Assembly (NCBI GenBank): GCA_028641055.1
Contig: CM054058.1
Location: 498,497,919 to 498,561,918, forward strand
Origin: Alopecurus myosuroides
Taxonomy: Eukaryota > Streptophyta > Magnoliopsida > Poales > Poaceae
Length of the DNA stretch: 64,000 nucleotides
Direction: 5' to 3'
A program made the position numbers and the translations under genes. The notes under the pieces are model-generated. The model worked only from the letters and a program-made list of their open reading frames with translations, was not told the origin of the DNA and did no database searches. This document shows positions 32,903-43,649 of this stretch, piece after piece. Numbering within the stretch: position 1 is the stretch's first letter; every line of letters starts with the position of its first letter.

Positions 32903-34860
32903 TCTTTCCTGGGAGTAGTATTTGGAGAGTACACGGTGACCCAGCACACCACTTCATGTGTAGTGCGCAAGTCGTTGACATAATACTCACAGAAGGACTT
33001 ATCCGTGAATATCACATCCCTTATAGTGGTACAACAGAAACATAGCAGGTCCAAGCAAAACTATAGGATACAAACTTCATTACAAAATCTCGAGAATATC
33101 TTTGATGAATCAAAGAAGGTCTCATGCAAATGAAATATATGAAGAAGCAAGTCGAAGCTCCAAGCTGGAGAATAACTCTAGCTTGAAACAGAATCCACTA
33201 CGGCTGATGTCAGTCCTAATCTATGGCTGGTAAACAGCTAGGTCCAAGAATGGACTCTACCTACATCTTGATAGCTTCTCCTACACCAACATTGTTGATG
33301 ACGATGCTTCACTGGCTAAGTAGGAGATGACTCCACCTAGCTCTATGAGGTAGCGATGGTTTCACGATGACGACTTCCATAAGGGCTTCAACTCTAAGCA
33401 GGGGGTCAAACGGGAACGAATGAGTAACGAGCGTTACTGAACAAGTTCATGATATATAGTGGGTAGTTTGATGCACTAATTACGATTCATAAGCTAATGC
33501 AAGGTTTTGTAAATCTTTGTTTAAGAGGTTGCTTTTAATTCTAAAAATTATGCGTGCTAGACCATCACAGGAGCTAGAACTTCATGGAGTTCCTTTCCTA
33601 TAGCGTTCGCAGTTCCTTCCCGAAAAAAGGGGGTAACATGCCACATCCTTTTACACTATGTAGAGGTGCGTTACTTTACCCATAGGAGATCAAGACCATG
33701 TTGCACAACCAGACTTGAGATCCTGTCCACACCCACTTAGGTGTGGGGCCCGGTTGTTGATCCAAGTCAAATCATGCTTCTCCGCACAACGCATGCCCAC
33801 CCATTTCTGACAGCAGGTTGAAACCCCGATTCTACCCCTCACGATAGAGATCTAGGCGCCCCTGGCAGACACTCATAGACCTAGAGTCATTGGGACGTAA
33901 GGGCTCCCACCCATGTGCATGTAGTCCCGCAAATCCTATAGCGTATGTCTCTGGCAGTCTGTTGACATGCGATCGGGAAAATATCACATCTGACTTACTC
34001 GCCCCATACAAGACCCATGGTTAACGTGGTATTTACGGTGCACCGAGTTCTGACGACATTTATGGTTAAGTCCTAGGTAATACTTTTTCATGTAGATGGA
34101 ACCTTCCTTTGACCTATTCATCTTACCATGGTCCCATCCGCCCACCAAACAGAACACCACCACTCGGATAGTCATTCAAGTAGTCATATTATTATAAAAA
34201 TATGACCATGCATTCTTTTGAGAATAGGTGGTAATATGATAGGGTTTTTGCAAATAGTTCAATAGGAAATACTGCAAAGGATATGACCATAATAATGACA
34301 ATAATAATCCAGGGTCTTCGAGGTTTGAGGGTTGCGTAGGAAATCCCGAGATCTGAAATAATGCAACGGATATGACCCATGGTTTTTGCAAGTAGGGTTT
34401 TTGCAAAGTGATGAACTTGCCAGAGAGAAATAATGACAATAATAATTCATGTCTTCGGGGTTCGAGGGTTGAGTAGGAAATCCCGAGATGTGGAAGATAT
34501 CAAAGTAGTCCTGGCAAGGGCTACTGAAAACACTTGGAAAAATGATGTAATACATAGTAATGAGATGCATCACGAAATACCCTGGAACATACCCCATCTT
34601 ACTGGTGTAAGCTATGATCGATACAACACTAAGATCACATTTGTTTTAGGTGAGTTGTTTCATTACTTGTGGTGATGCTATTGTTACTGCTTTTAGACTT
34701 AGGTGTGTTTCACATTTATTTAACAAGCAATTGTTATCATGTTTAAATTATAAGTATTTATCACATGGTTATAACACAAGGCAATATCACATTGAAAACA
34801 CCTTAAGGAAATAACAACACATGTTTTTTTCGTTGTTGAAAAGTGTAGAGCTAATGACAA
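32903..34860. other. Non-coding interior of element L
   Basis: No supported coding on either strand. An imperfect direct repeat of about 60 bp occurs at about 34294-34357 and 34432-34492 (shared CGAGGGTTG and GGAAATCCCGAGAT blocks). Right of about 34860 the composition changes. Confidence 0.5.
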
Positions 34861-34876
34861 AAAGTTTAATTGTAAA

Positions 34877-35697
34877 TGAGGATCGTCGGAAGTTCCGGTC
34901 GTGCGGAACCAGTTCCGGAAGATTGGAAGAGCAAGAAGAATGGAGAGATTCTCCGCAGGCCTAAAAGTTCCGGTAGAATGCCGGAATTTCCGCCGTGCGG
35001 GAAAATCCCCCAACGGCAGATTTCGAAAGAGCTATAAAAGGGGGCGTCTTCTTCATTCAATGCTAAGATTCACACTCACTCTCTCTCCTCCGTAGATCCA
35101 ATCGACACCATATTTCGTGGAGTGCTTGAAGAGAGCTAGATCTGTGATTCCACCAAAGGAATTGCAAATCCATCGACCACATCCTAGTAGATCTAGAAAT
35201 CTATTTGAGGCCTAGAAACCCTGGTAGAATCCTTTGTGCTTGGATTCTTCCACATTGTTGCAAGAAGTTTCGGATTGTTGAGAGCCTCCATCCATCTTGT
35301 GGAGTCGCCTCAGCCTTGTGTAAAGGTTTGGCCAACGCCTTCAAATCGACCTCATAGTGGAAACGAGAATCTCTCTCACCGAAGAAGCTCAAGGAGAATA
35401 AGGTGTGCACATCCGTGCTATTCGAGCGCCTAGGTGGCTCCACACCTCTCCAACGTAGACGTACTTCCTTTGGGAAAGACGGGAAACATATGCATGTCTC
35501 CTTGTTTACACTTGTGGTTTATCTTGTTACTTTACATATTGCTTCCGTTGCGTACTTTGTAATGTATCACATAGATTGTCCACCTAGCTGCACATCTAGA
35601 TAACCTTGTATTTTCTTGTTTAGCCCTAACTAAAAAAGAAAATGAGAAAATTGTTAGTCACCTATTCACCCTCTCTAGTAGACCATATTGTACTTTC
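34877..35697 (+). repeat. LTR-like or promoter-bearing segment, unclassified
   Basis: Starts with a cluster of TTCCGG/CCGGAA palindromic motifs (34887-34995). A TATA box TATAAAAG (35033-35040) and a CT-rich leader follow. It ends CACCCTCTCTAGTAGACCATATTGTACTTTCA, the kind of end seen just before primer sites in copia-like LTRs. No primer site follows; 35698 begins unrelated GC-rich DNA. This is probably a truncated or solo LTR. Confidence 0.45.
35033..35040 (+). promoter_or_regulatory. TATA box
   Basis: TATAAAAG, about 30 bp upstream of a CT-rich run (35070-35092), a typical plant core promoter layout. Confidence 0.5.
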
Positions 35698-35949
35698 AGC
35701 GGCGGGCACAGGCAGCCAGAAAGGGCGCACACGATCAGGGCAGCGTCAGGCACCAGCAGCCGGGAAGGGGCGCGGACGTGCATGTAGGGCGGCGGTGGGC
35801 GCCCGCAGATGGGCAGAGGGGCTGCAAGCAGCGTCAGGCGGGACAGGACAGGAGTGGTTGGTCGGCCATTGGAATGATGGCCGCCTTAGCTGTCGGCGCA
35901 ACATGGAGCTGGATCCGGCGGCCGTAGTGAGGTGGGTTGGATCCGGCAT

Positions 35950-36120
35950 TAGGGGAAGGGGAGAGGAACGTGAGGGCCTCCGTGATGGCGCCCGGCCTGT
36001 GCTCCATGTCGACGACCACGTAGTCGTAGCCAGCGAGGCAGGATTTGAGGGAGGGGATGTGGAGAGGATGTCGGAGGCCGCGGCAATGGTGGCGGTGATG
36101 GCGATGGCACCATGAGTGGG
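35950..36120 (-). pseudogene. HpcH/HpaI aldolase-like gene fragment
   Basis: The minus strand encodes SLKSCLAGYDYVVVDMEHRPGAITEALTFL. It resembles the first active-site region of HpcH/HpaI (2-oxo acid) aldolases, in which AGYDxVVxDxEHGPG is conserved; the conserved Gly is Arg here. Only about 40 residues are recognisable and flanking frames are not conserved. It is a truncated, probably transposon-captured or duplicated fragment, not a functional gene. Confidence 0.5.
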
Positions 36121-36394
36121 TTCGGGGCCGAGACTCGAGTTCTAGGATTAGCAGGTCAGAGTGGCTTAAATACAAAAATATCCATGCACGTGTGGACGAC
36201 AGGATGCTATGGGCAAGGGAGCACGATGACAACAGGACGGGTCTGTGGTCGGTTGAGGGAACGAAATTCGTCCTTCGGATAGGAGAGAAGAGAAGATACG
36301 GTGCGTACGCACAACACCGCGGAGTCACTGGGCTAAGCCTCAGTCCACAACCGAGTCAATTTACACACGACAGTGTCGCTCACCTCCCTCCTAG

Positions 36395-36665
36395 TACACC
36401 TGGGTATATGCCGGGCCAGGCCGTGTTTCGGGCCGGGCTGAAAAAAGCACAAAGCTGAAAACTCAGGCCCGAGCCCGGCCCGACCATCAGGCCTACTAAA
36501 TCGATACCGAGCCCGGCCCAAACACGTAAAAGCCCGGTAAAGCCTAACAAGCCCGACCCGACTAAAAACTGTTTTCTATAAGCCCGACCCGACCATCTCT
36601 CAATTTCCAGGCCCAGGCCTGGCCCGATGACGCAATTAGGCCTGGTCCGGCCCAATGCTCCAACC
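36395..36665. repeat. GGCCCG-rich low-complexity block
   Basis: Many copies of GGCCCGG, GCCCGACC and their complements over about 270 bp (GGCCGGGC, CCCGGCCC, AGGCCTGG). It resembles the termini of GGCCCG-rich plant DNA transposons, but I cannot define ends. No coding. Confidence 0.5.
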
Positions 36666-37166
36666 TTTGATCTATAGTAGCAGATTACCTATCATGTTGA
36701 CAGCATAATGTGCCTCGTGCTCCAAGGTTTGACGTAGGCTACTGTCCCCGGATACATATCACATTGGGGATGCACGCCAGCACTAACACGGACTTCTATC
36801 CTAGAATAGTAAAAAAAAATGGCATCACAGAACACGATTGATAAAACATAGCAGGTCCAAAATCCTAATTTGTTGCAATTGGATGGGATCGTCCACAGAT
36901 AAGATGCAGATAGGGCGGCATTACATTTTATCGATTGATAATGAATCGAAGATAGCCACGGCCGTCCAGTCCAGAAATTAAACTTTGAATAGTAGCAGCA
37001 GATCAGCGTGACCCAACTGAACTGAAATTGAAGAAATTTGGATCAACTGCAGAGCATTGCAAGACTGAACAACTGATGCCAACTCGGCTTGGATGAGATC
37101 AACAATGCAAGGGATCATCGCTTGACAGCCTCGATCGATCATGTGTGAGCAAAATTAACAAGCTGG
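36666..37166. other. Region downstream of the host gene candidate
   Basis: No ORF or repeat that I can support. Any 3' UTR and polyadenylation site of the minus-strand gene would lie here. Confidence 0.4.
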
Positions 37167-38120
37167 TTAATCATCTTCTGGATAGGGCCCGTCCTGCAGT
37201 GAGGTGAACAGAATGAATTTGACAGTTTGATTCATGGAACAGATCTGGTAGCTAGCAGTACCTAGTGTATGTACCTCAGAGATGTATGCGTCTTCGTCGG
37301 CCATTTCGGCGGTCTCGGCGACCTCCTTGGGGTCGAGGAAGCTGGAGACGACGGCGACGGCGGCGTCGATGTGCTTGACGGCGAGGCTGGCGAGGGAGCA
37401 CGCGCGATGGAGGTAGCTGAGCGCCTGGTCCGGGTCCTTGCTGCAGGCCACCTGTGGGGGCGTCCAAGTCGGGGTGGCGGGAGCGTCGTCGTCCGTGTCC
37501 GACTCCGGGACCAGGTCACGGCCGCGCTTGAAGAGGGGGGAGCGGGTCTTGGAGAGCTCGGTGTCGTCCGGGGCCATGCCGGCGAGGAGGGTCTTGAAGA
37601 TGTGGTCTCTGGCGGCGGCGAGCGTGTCGTCCGCGTAGCCGACCATGCAGTCGGTCGGCTTGCTGGTGTCTGAGGGCGGGCGGACGCCGACGACGAACTC
37701 GATGCAGCGCGGGATGTGGTGCCCGATGGCGAGGCTGACGGCGAAGTAGGCGACCTCGATGCGTCTGAAGGCGTCTGTCTGGGTGGTGCAGCGCGCGGGG
37801 AACCGCTGCGCGAACAGCGTGTTGTAGAGCTGCTCGTTGGGGACGAAGGCGAAGGCGGGGTTGCAGAAGGAGAGGTCGGCGTCGTTGTCGTAGGCGAGCT
37901 CGAGGCAGGCGGTGAGGTAGCCGGCGCCGTGCTGGAGGCCCATGGAGTAGAGCTTGAAGAGGTCGGCGGCGACCTCCTGGACCCCGGGGCTGCGCTGCTG
38001 CTGCTGCAACCGGCGGCGGAGCAGCAGGAGGCGGTCGCGCTGGGCCCGGACGTTCTTCGCGGCGCACATGGCCGGCAAGAGGATGCACTCCAGCGCCCGC
38101 TTGCCCACTTCTCCCTCCAT
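37167..38120 (-). CDS. Candidate host gene, uncharacterised 317- or 290-aa protein
   Basis: Uninterrupted minus-strand frame from ATG 38120 (MEGEVGKRALECILLPAMC) to TAA 37167. It is GC-rich with coding-like composition and has a 5' leader. The protein looks alpha-helical: a basic heptad-like stretch (RAQRDRLLLLRRRLQQQQ, about residues 25-43), then YLTACLELAYDNDADLSFCNPAF, RRIEVAYFAVSLAIGHHIPRCIEFVVG, DHIFKTLLAGM and a C-terminal CSLASLAVKHIDAAVAVVSSFLD. No known domain is recognised. A donor GAG/GTACAT at 37275/37274 and acceptor CTGCAG at 37194 define an 81-nt stop-free stretch. Splicing it keeps frame and gives 290 aa; retention gives 317 aa. The start is chosen for being the first ATG with coding continuity. 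The 367-aa and 190-aa overlapping frames are GC shadows. Confidence 0.65.
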   Translation of the reverse strand: MEGEVGKRALECILLPAMCAAKNVRAQRDRLLLLRRRLQQQQRSPGVQEVAADLFKLYSMGLQHGAGYLTACLELAYDNDADLSFCNPAFAFVPNEQLYNTLFAQRFPARCTTQTDAFRRIEVAYFAVSLAIGHHIPRCIEFVVGVRPPSDTSKPTDCMVGYADDTLAAARDHIFKTLLAGMAPDDTELSKTRSPLFKRGRDLVPESDTDDDAPATPTWTPPQVACSKDPDQALSYLHRACSLASLAVKHIDAAVAVVSSFLDPKEVAETAEMADEDAYISEVHTLGTASYQICSMNQTVKFILFTSLQDGPYPEDD

Positions 38121-38200
38121 GGCCGCCGCCTGATCTCGCTGACGCTGAGCCGAGTCGGGGAAGGTGGATGGGATGGGAACGGGAAGAAAGGGGATGGAGA

Positions 38201-38206
38201 CACGTG
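38201..38206 (-). promoter_or_regulatory. G-box-like CACGTG upstream of the host gene candidate
   Basis: Palindromic CACGTG about 80 bp upstream of the ATG. bHLH/bZIP factors bind such boxes in plants; a single occurrence is weak evidence. No convincing TATA box is visible nearby. Confidence 0.3.
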
Positions 38207-38584
38207 CCGTGTGCCTATTGCAGAGCGCCTGGCGAATCCTGGTGGCCTTGCAGGCGATGGGGCCCACATGAACCGCCTCGCCTCTGCCTCTTTTGACCGG
38301 GGTTTGGCACAACAAGGATGGCGTGCTCTCTCCGCCACCGCTACAAGACAAGTACTCCGTATCACTGGAGGTAGCTAGGTGGGACGACACATGAACGTCC
38401 CATGAAACCATCTCGGAGAAGGAACAGTAGTACTCCCTCTATGTATATGGGCAAAATTAAAATAATAAGAAGTGTGCCTTATAAAACTGAAGAGTAGTTT
38501 ATTTTAGGATTGTCAAATGATATAAATTTATATTTACTTTATTTTATTTTTCTTATTTTGTCTTGTTTCGATTCCTAATAAGCA

Positions 38585-39230
38585 AAAAACGTGTTTGTGG
38601 CGCTCTATTTTAGGTCGTCTCGAAAAGTTGGAACGCAACACGCGCCCGGCAAAGCACGCACCACCGTCGCGTGCTAAAATATTCAAAACATGAGATGTAT
38701 ATAAGTTTTAGCGCGGCAAGATATACAACGTCTGTTGGAGATGCTCTAACATGTGTTGCGCCCACATGAGGTGTTTTTGTTGCGCGGGAGGAATTCATCT
38801 CTCGGTAAGAAATTTTCCTAGCCGTCCGCCCCGACCAGGCATGAGGACATCGTCTTCTTCGTCGGCATCGTCTCCCCCCAAAATTTTCACGGCATCGTCT
38901 TCTTCGCAAGTGGGCACTTGGCAGAGAAGGCCCTTGGCGGGGTTGGGGATGGGTGGTGCTTGCCTCGGTAGGTGGGCGAGTGACGGATGAACCAAGAACG
39001 GAGGCGCATGACGTCGCCGCTGACGGTGGGCCTGTTGTATGCAAAATATAGTGTTGGAGGCCCCGGTTGGCTCCGGGAAGTTGGGTTCGGGTTGGGTTTG
39101 CCGCATTAATATACGGTGTTTGTCAGCGGAAAAGTTGCCTTGAGGGGGACTGGGTGATCTTTTACATCTGGCGCTAAAAAAAGCCTCGGGAGGGCCTCTT
39201 GGGGGGCTGGCTGGAGATGCTCCAATTTGA
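38585..39230. other. Degenerate TIR-transposon debris
   Basis: Two TGGAGATGCTC ends (about 38733-38745 and 39212-39222) match the inverted form of the GAGCATCTCC terminus at 23079. A GC-rich stretch between them encodes fragments only (minus strand about 38795-39000). I cannot pair left and right ends. Confidence 0.4.
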
Positions 39231-39238
39231 AAATTCTA

Positions 39239-39399
39239 CTCCCTCCATTCCTAAATATAAGATGTTCTAACTAGTGTTCATGTTGTCTAGATGCAGAGTA
39301 ATATGAGTGGACTTATACACTAGAAGTTGTCTAGACACATGTAGACATGTGTGAATATGAAAAAAGACTAAAACATCTTACATTTAGGAACGGAGGGAG
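39239..39399. mobile_element. Stowaway (Tc1/mariner) MITE
   Basis: 161 bp bounded by CTCCCTCCATTCCTAAATAT and its imperfect complement (...ATTTAGGAACGGAGGGAG), with a TA dinucleotide duplicated on both sides (39237-39238 and 39400-39401). These termini are the hallmark of grass Stowaway elements. No coding; mobilised in trans by mariner-like transposases. Confidence 0.95.
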
Positions 39400-39606
39400 T
39401 AGTAAACAAAAAATTGAGAAAAAATGCTAGTTGCATCGAGAATGATCTAAACTTGGGAAATTTTGTGATCCAGAAAGGGTGTTAGCGATAGCTATTTGTT
39501 AGGCGAACCTACGAGTTGTTTGTTACCTGTAAACGATGCAATATAAACCGCGTGTTACTTTTAGGACGTGTTTGTTTCGTCATTTTGTAACGTAACCCGT
39601 TTACAC

Positions 39607-41800
39607 TCATAATCGTATTTAGATCCAAGCTATCGGCCAAGGCGGTAGCTGAGGGGCGCACTGCGGCTTGTATGGCTTTGAAATCCTTGGGGGTAAATTT
39701 GGAACCGTCAGCCTTGAATTCGGGAAACCCGGATGTTACCTTTGCAGGGTCAAGCTTTGGAAAGAAAGCCTTGGCCAGAGTAAAAGCCCGGGTCATTCCA
39801 ATTCGGCATGATGAGCGTTTCCAGATTTCAATCCACCCAGGCACAGTAGAACAGGCTTGAACGAGATTCTCCTCACCCGGATATACTTCCGTAGGCCACT
39901 TCACAGCATCCAATATAAATTTTGTGCCGGCAAAGAAAGTCCGGAGTACAGTATTGAGGGTTTTAGCCTTGGTAATGGCATTTTCCTCTGGGGCCGCAAG
40001 GTTGGCACCTGCAGTCGTAACAAAAGAAAGAGCGTATCAGTAATCCCGAGTCTGTTATAATAAAGTAAAGACATGAAGCCAATCGGCAGCAGAAAACTTA
40101 CTGAGCAAGATCTGATAAGTATCGGAAACCTGGTCCGATAGTTTCTTCAGTTCGGTCTGAGCGGCATTGCACTTCTTCTTGTATTTGGATACATCTTTCT
40201 TCAAGGTTTTCATGTCATCCTCAAGGATTTCCCTTCGTTTCATCTCGGCAACAAGAAGTTGCTCGGTCCTCAGTAAAGTTTCATCAGACCGGGTTATCTG
40301 TGCCTGTAAGTAGCAAGGAATGCAAGTATTAGTTGGATTGTATGGAAAGCCGAATGTGGTGTAAAGTACCAAGCATCACTTTTGCAAGTCATACTTGGAA
40401 CTTGGGGACTAGGTATGCAATATGAGATACAAAGTGTCCTTACCTGGTGCTCTGCAGCCATGCGCTCCAAGATCTGGCCCTCCGAAGTCTTCATAGTAAG
40501 GAGAGTGTTCATCAACTGATCGAAAGTATCTTTACTCGTATCAGAAGACCCGGGGCCTTGGAAATTCCGGGAAGGAGCTTTCTTCTTAGTAGGAGGCGGA
40601 ACCCGGGTCATCCGTGTGTCGGAATCCGACGCTTCTTCTTCTTCACCCAAGACGGTGGTTTTGTTCTTCTTGCTTGCATGGGAAGCAATTGGATACTCGG
40701 CTCCTTGCGTGTCCGGGTTTGGCGGCGACACTTGTTTCTCACCGCTGGACGCGGCTGTAGTCTTATCAGCCGGGCTCCCCTTACCCGGGCCCTCGGTCTC
40801 CGTTTCCTCTTGATCGCTGACAACGACCGTGGCCCTATAAGGTGTTGTCAGTCAGCAGTTAAATACACAGTCAAGAAAAGGTGATGAAATATGGTGGAAC
40901 ATCAGGAAAGGGATCTTACCCGGTATTCACCGCAAAGTCACAAGGAAATCCATCGCTGGACTCGGGAGAAGCTGGAAATTATCAAGTTAGATGTCATATG
41001 GGAATGGTTTAAAGAGAATGTCTTGACCCAGAAAAGATGGGGTAATTACCAGCCCGCCGCGGGGGGGTCGATGTAATACCCGGGTTAAGGGCTTCATCAC
41101 CCGGGTGATTTCGAGTTGACCTACGCTTGGGCACGGGCGACTCCTTCAAGAACGGCCAGTGGGATAATGTCAAGTTAGCTCAAGTATATCATTAAAGTAA
41201 TGCGAGTTGAATGCGAGAGGGAGATATGAAACCTTGGAGGTGGCCTCTTGGGTCTTTCTTTTGGATCCGACTTTGACTGTCGGCTCCAGTTCTTCCTCGT
41301 CGCTGGCAGATTCTACCTTGCCATCGGAGTTTTCTTCCACGTCATCTTCTTGTTCTGGATATCATCAAAGTTATGGTTAGAAAGGAATGGAGTGGGGGAA
41401 ATGAGCCGTTAGGGTTCGGGTCACCCCTAGGGGGTTTATTTATAGTGCGAATGGATAAGCATAGCTCAGTGAGCAGGAGCCAGGAGTTACGGAAGTAAAC
41501 GGCTATTAATTTGAGTTTTGGCGAGATATGCGCCAAATATCGTGCAAGGCATCTGGGTAAAAGGAAGAAGGAAATTAACCCCGCGATATCAGGGTCGATT
41601 ATCGGGTGCGAAATCTTGACATTTTGGGATTTTATCTGGGAAAGTAAGTTGGGTAATTGGGAAAGAGCCGGATTACTATATGGCCACCATGGAGTAAGGC
41701 CTAGCTGAGTATCAAAACATCTTAACCCGGCCTCTATATGCCCGTACGTTTGATATCTTTGCAGGGAATAGCAAGCGCTTCAAGGAGGATCCATGAAGCC
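39607..41800 (-). pseudogene. aORF of element D (partial)
   Basis: Minus-strand exons homologous to the E aORF. They encode a segment with SPPNPDTQGAEYP...FDQLMNTLLTMKTSEGQILERMAAEHQ (about 40440-40835), a coiled coil QITRSDETLLRTEQLL...SDQVSDTYQILL (about 40102-40303), and the C-domain ACSTVPGWIEIWKRSSCRIGMTRAFTLAKAFFPKLDP...FPEF-ADGSKFTPKDFKAIQ (about 39607-40005). Splice-like borders include CTTACAG, CTGCAG and GGTAAGG on that strand. The last exon is truncated. Upstream exons (40920-41800) are recognisable only as acidic/Lys-rich patches. Confidence 0.75.
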
Positions 41801-41820
41801 CAGGCTATTCTGGGGACTAC

Positions 41821-42299
41821 TGATGGGGGGACGATAACCCGGTATGCCAAACTCCAAGGAGTAACCCGGCCCAAAGGACGGTGCATAGGGCCCGGTTAAG
41901 GATAAGGAAATCTGTGAAGGCCCAAACTTGTAGGCCCAGTAACCCGGATTGTGGGTTACGGTAGGAGAAAGTTAGGGTTTGTGCGCCGGGTCCGGGTTGG
42001 ATTCAGGATGCGCCTTGGAGAGTAAGCCAGGGGGTGCGGGTGCTTTATAAACCGACCCCCAGGTCTGGTCTAGGCAGAGATCTAAGAACCCTAGCAATAT
42101 CGTGTGATATCGAGCATCGAGTGTAATCCCAGAGTTGAGTTATTATATCAAGATCGGAGACTCGGCGACTTCGATTGCCGGCTGCCAGATCGAATTGCAC
42201 CATGTTTCCCTCTGAGCTAAACCCTCTCCCAAACGCCTGTGTCGTCTTGCCCCAAGATCAGTTACCCCAGGTAACATCTGCCGTGATTATCCCACGACA
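41821..42299 (+). repeat. 3' LTR of element D
   Basis: 479 bp, TGATGGGGGG...ATTATCCCACGACA. It is homologous in reverse orientation to the two 476-bp LTRs of E. A TATA-like TTTATAAA lies at 42044-42051. The polypurine-like TCTGGGGACTAC precedes it. Confidence 0.9.
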
Positions 42300-43303
42300 T
42301 CTTTTCTATGAGTTATTGAATCTGAGATTGCAATTGTTTCTCTTGAGTTATTTGAGTAGATGTATCTTATGTACCCCGTTCTTATTTGCTAGCTTTGATC
42401 AATCTAGTTCTTGAGAGCGTGTGTGGGGTGATGGGTGCATTAATTGGAGTAACGGGGGGGGGTGGCTAGTGCTGTGAAAGTGACAGAAGTTCAGCGATCC
42501 ACTTAGATTTTGTTAAACCTTTCTTAGTTACCTCACTAGGAATAAAAAGGAGTACCTTGTTACCGGGGATTTGAAGTGACACTAATCAATCTCCATGACT
42601 AGATCTAGCAAGTTCTTACTTCAACTTCATGTCACATTGCTTAAAGCTATACTCTTGTTTTTCCTTAATTATCGAGGTGTTATGATTTATTTTGCATCTT
42701 GGTGGAGTATAAGAGGGATCAATATGACCGTAGAGATCTCTATGCTAGGACGTGTTGCCCATATGAAAGTACTCAATGTTAAACATGTTATTGTAATCTC
42801 ACATGTAATTCTTTATGTCCACCATCTACCACTTTATTTGAGAGAATGCAAGTGTGAAACCATGAACCCCGGTCCTATTTTAAATATAAGAAAACACTCT
42901 AGTTACTTTGCTGCAATTTACTTTACTTGCACTTTACTTTACTTGTATTTCCAATTCGAATTTACATTATCTCCATCACCACTTGCATCACAAAAATACA
43001 AAAACAATCCATTGCATATTTATTTTCTCATTTGCATTTAGTAGTAGATTTAATTATTGCATGTTTACTATCAGTTTTGCATTGCAATTTAGAAGTCTCA
43101 CACCTTGTGCTTGACGACCACTTGGTGAGGTTGAGGGCACAAAATTCTCTACTTGTTTGCAGGATCCTGGAGGAAGTTTGGAAGACAACTGCTGAAATAC
43201 TGGCTCCCCAAGAGTTCGATATAAACCCTCGAGTCACCCTCGTGGGGAAGAAGGCTTGCCACTAGCTACACACTCTGCACTTGGAGTCTCAACCTAGCCA
43301 TCA
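42300..43303 (+). repeat. 5' LTR of element F (3' 1004 bp)
   Basis: Aligned by eye with 58202-59204, with about 16 substitutions plus one G-run length difference. It ends AACCTAGCCATCA. Short ORFs shared by both copies (such as 42595 and 58538) are LTR-internal and not genes. Confidence 0.93.
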
Positions 43304-43313
43304 AGCGTTTTTC

Positions 43314-43333
43314 TGGCGCCGTTGCCGGGGAGC
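43314..43333 (+). other. Primer binding site of element F (tRNA-Asp type)
   Basis: TGGCGCCGTTGCCGGGGAGC lies 10 bases after the LTR end. It is the primer site commonly seen in grass Athila-like elements. Confidence 0.88.
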
Positions 43334-43649
43334 CACAGGTGAAGGAGTTGTCCAAGGGAGCTCACAAGAAGTCTTCATCACCAACAAGGTGTGCAAACAT
43401 CTAAGCTTGGGGAGGTTGCACCTACGTGAGTACCGTCCTTTCTATCTCCACCTTCTTTCAAGTAGATTGTTTTGTTTCTTGTCTTGTTTTTGTTTTCGTT
43501 TTTGTTTTTGTTTTGTCTTGCATACTTTATTTTAGTTTGCATTTTAGTTTTGCATTTAGTTATCTAGATTATTGTAGTATTTCGAATTTGCTTAGTTACT
43601 TTACTTTTGTTTTGCATAAAAAATTAAAAACTACATAAAAACTTGGAAA

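Larger units (their letters stand above)
27752..34860 (+). mobile_element. Element L: large, mostly non-coding LTR retroelement (LARD-like), right border uncertain
   Basis: Starts TGTAACAACCCC. At about 31864 a degenerate GTTACA-type end is followed by TTGGTTTCAGAACAGG, an iMet-like primer site. This gives a first LTR of about 4.1 kb. After it come an ORF of unknown family (32167-32902) and about 2 kb without coding. A long LTR with a short non-coding interior resembles the large retrotransposon derivatives described in barley and relatives (Sukkula type). I do not see a second LTR, so the element is truncated or the boundary is wrong. Confidence 0.5.
39607..42299 (+). mobile_element. Element D: 3' fragment of a gypsy element, same family as E
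   Basis: Plus-strand gypsy fragment that retains only part of the antisense aORF (minus strand) and the 3' LTR (41821-42299). It is collinear with E in the opposite orientation. The 5' break is at about 39607, inside the last aORF exon (after the DLNTIMS residues). The right side joins the 5' LTR of F directly at 42300. The left target duplication is lost. Confidence 0.85.

Noticed and set aside
37262..38365. 367-codon and 190-codon frames overlapping the host gene candidate
   Set aside because: They are Ser/Pro/Arg-biased products of high-GC DNA in alternate frames; the 37167-38120 frame has normal composition and splice logic.
42595..43265. ORFs shared between 42595-43265 and 58538-59166
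   Set aside because: They are the same LTR sequence present twice; codon pattern is not protein-like and they do not align with known domains.
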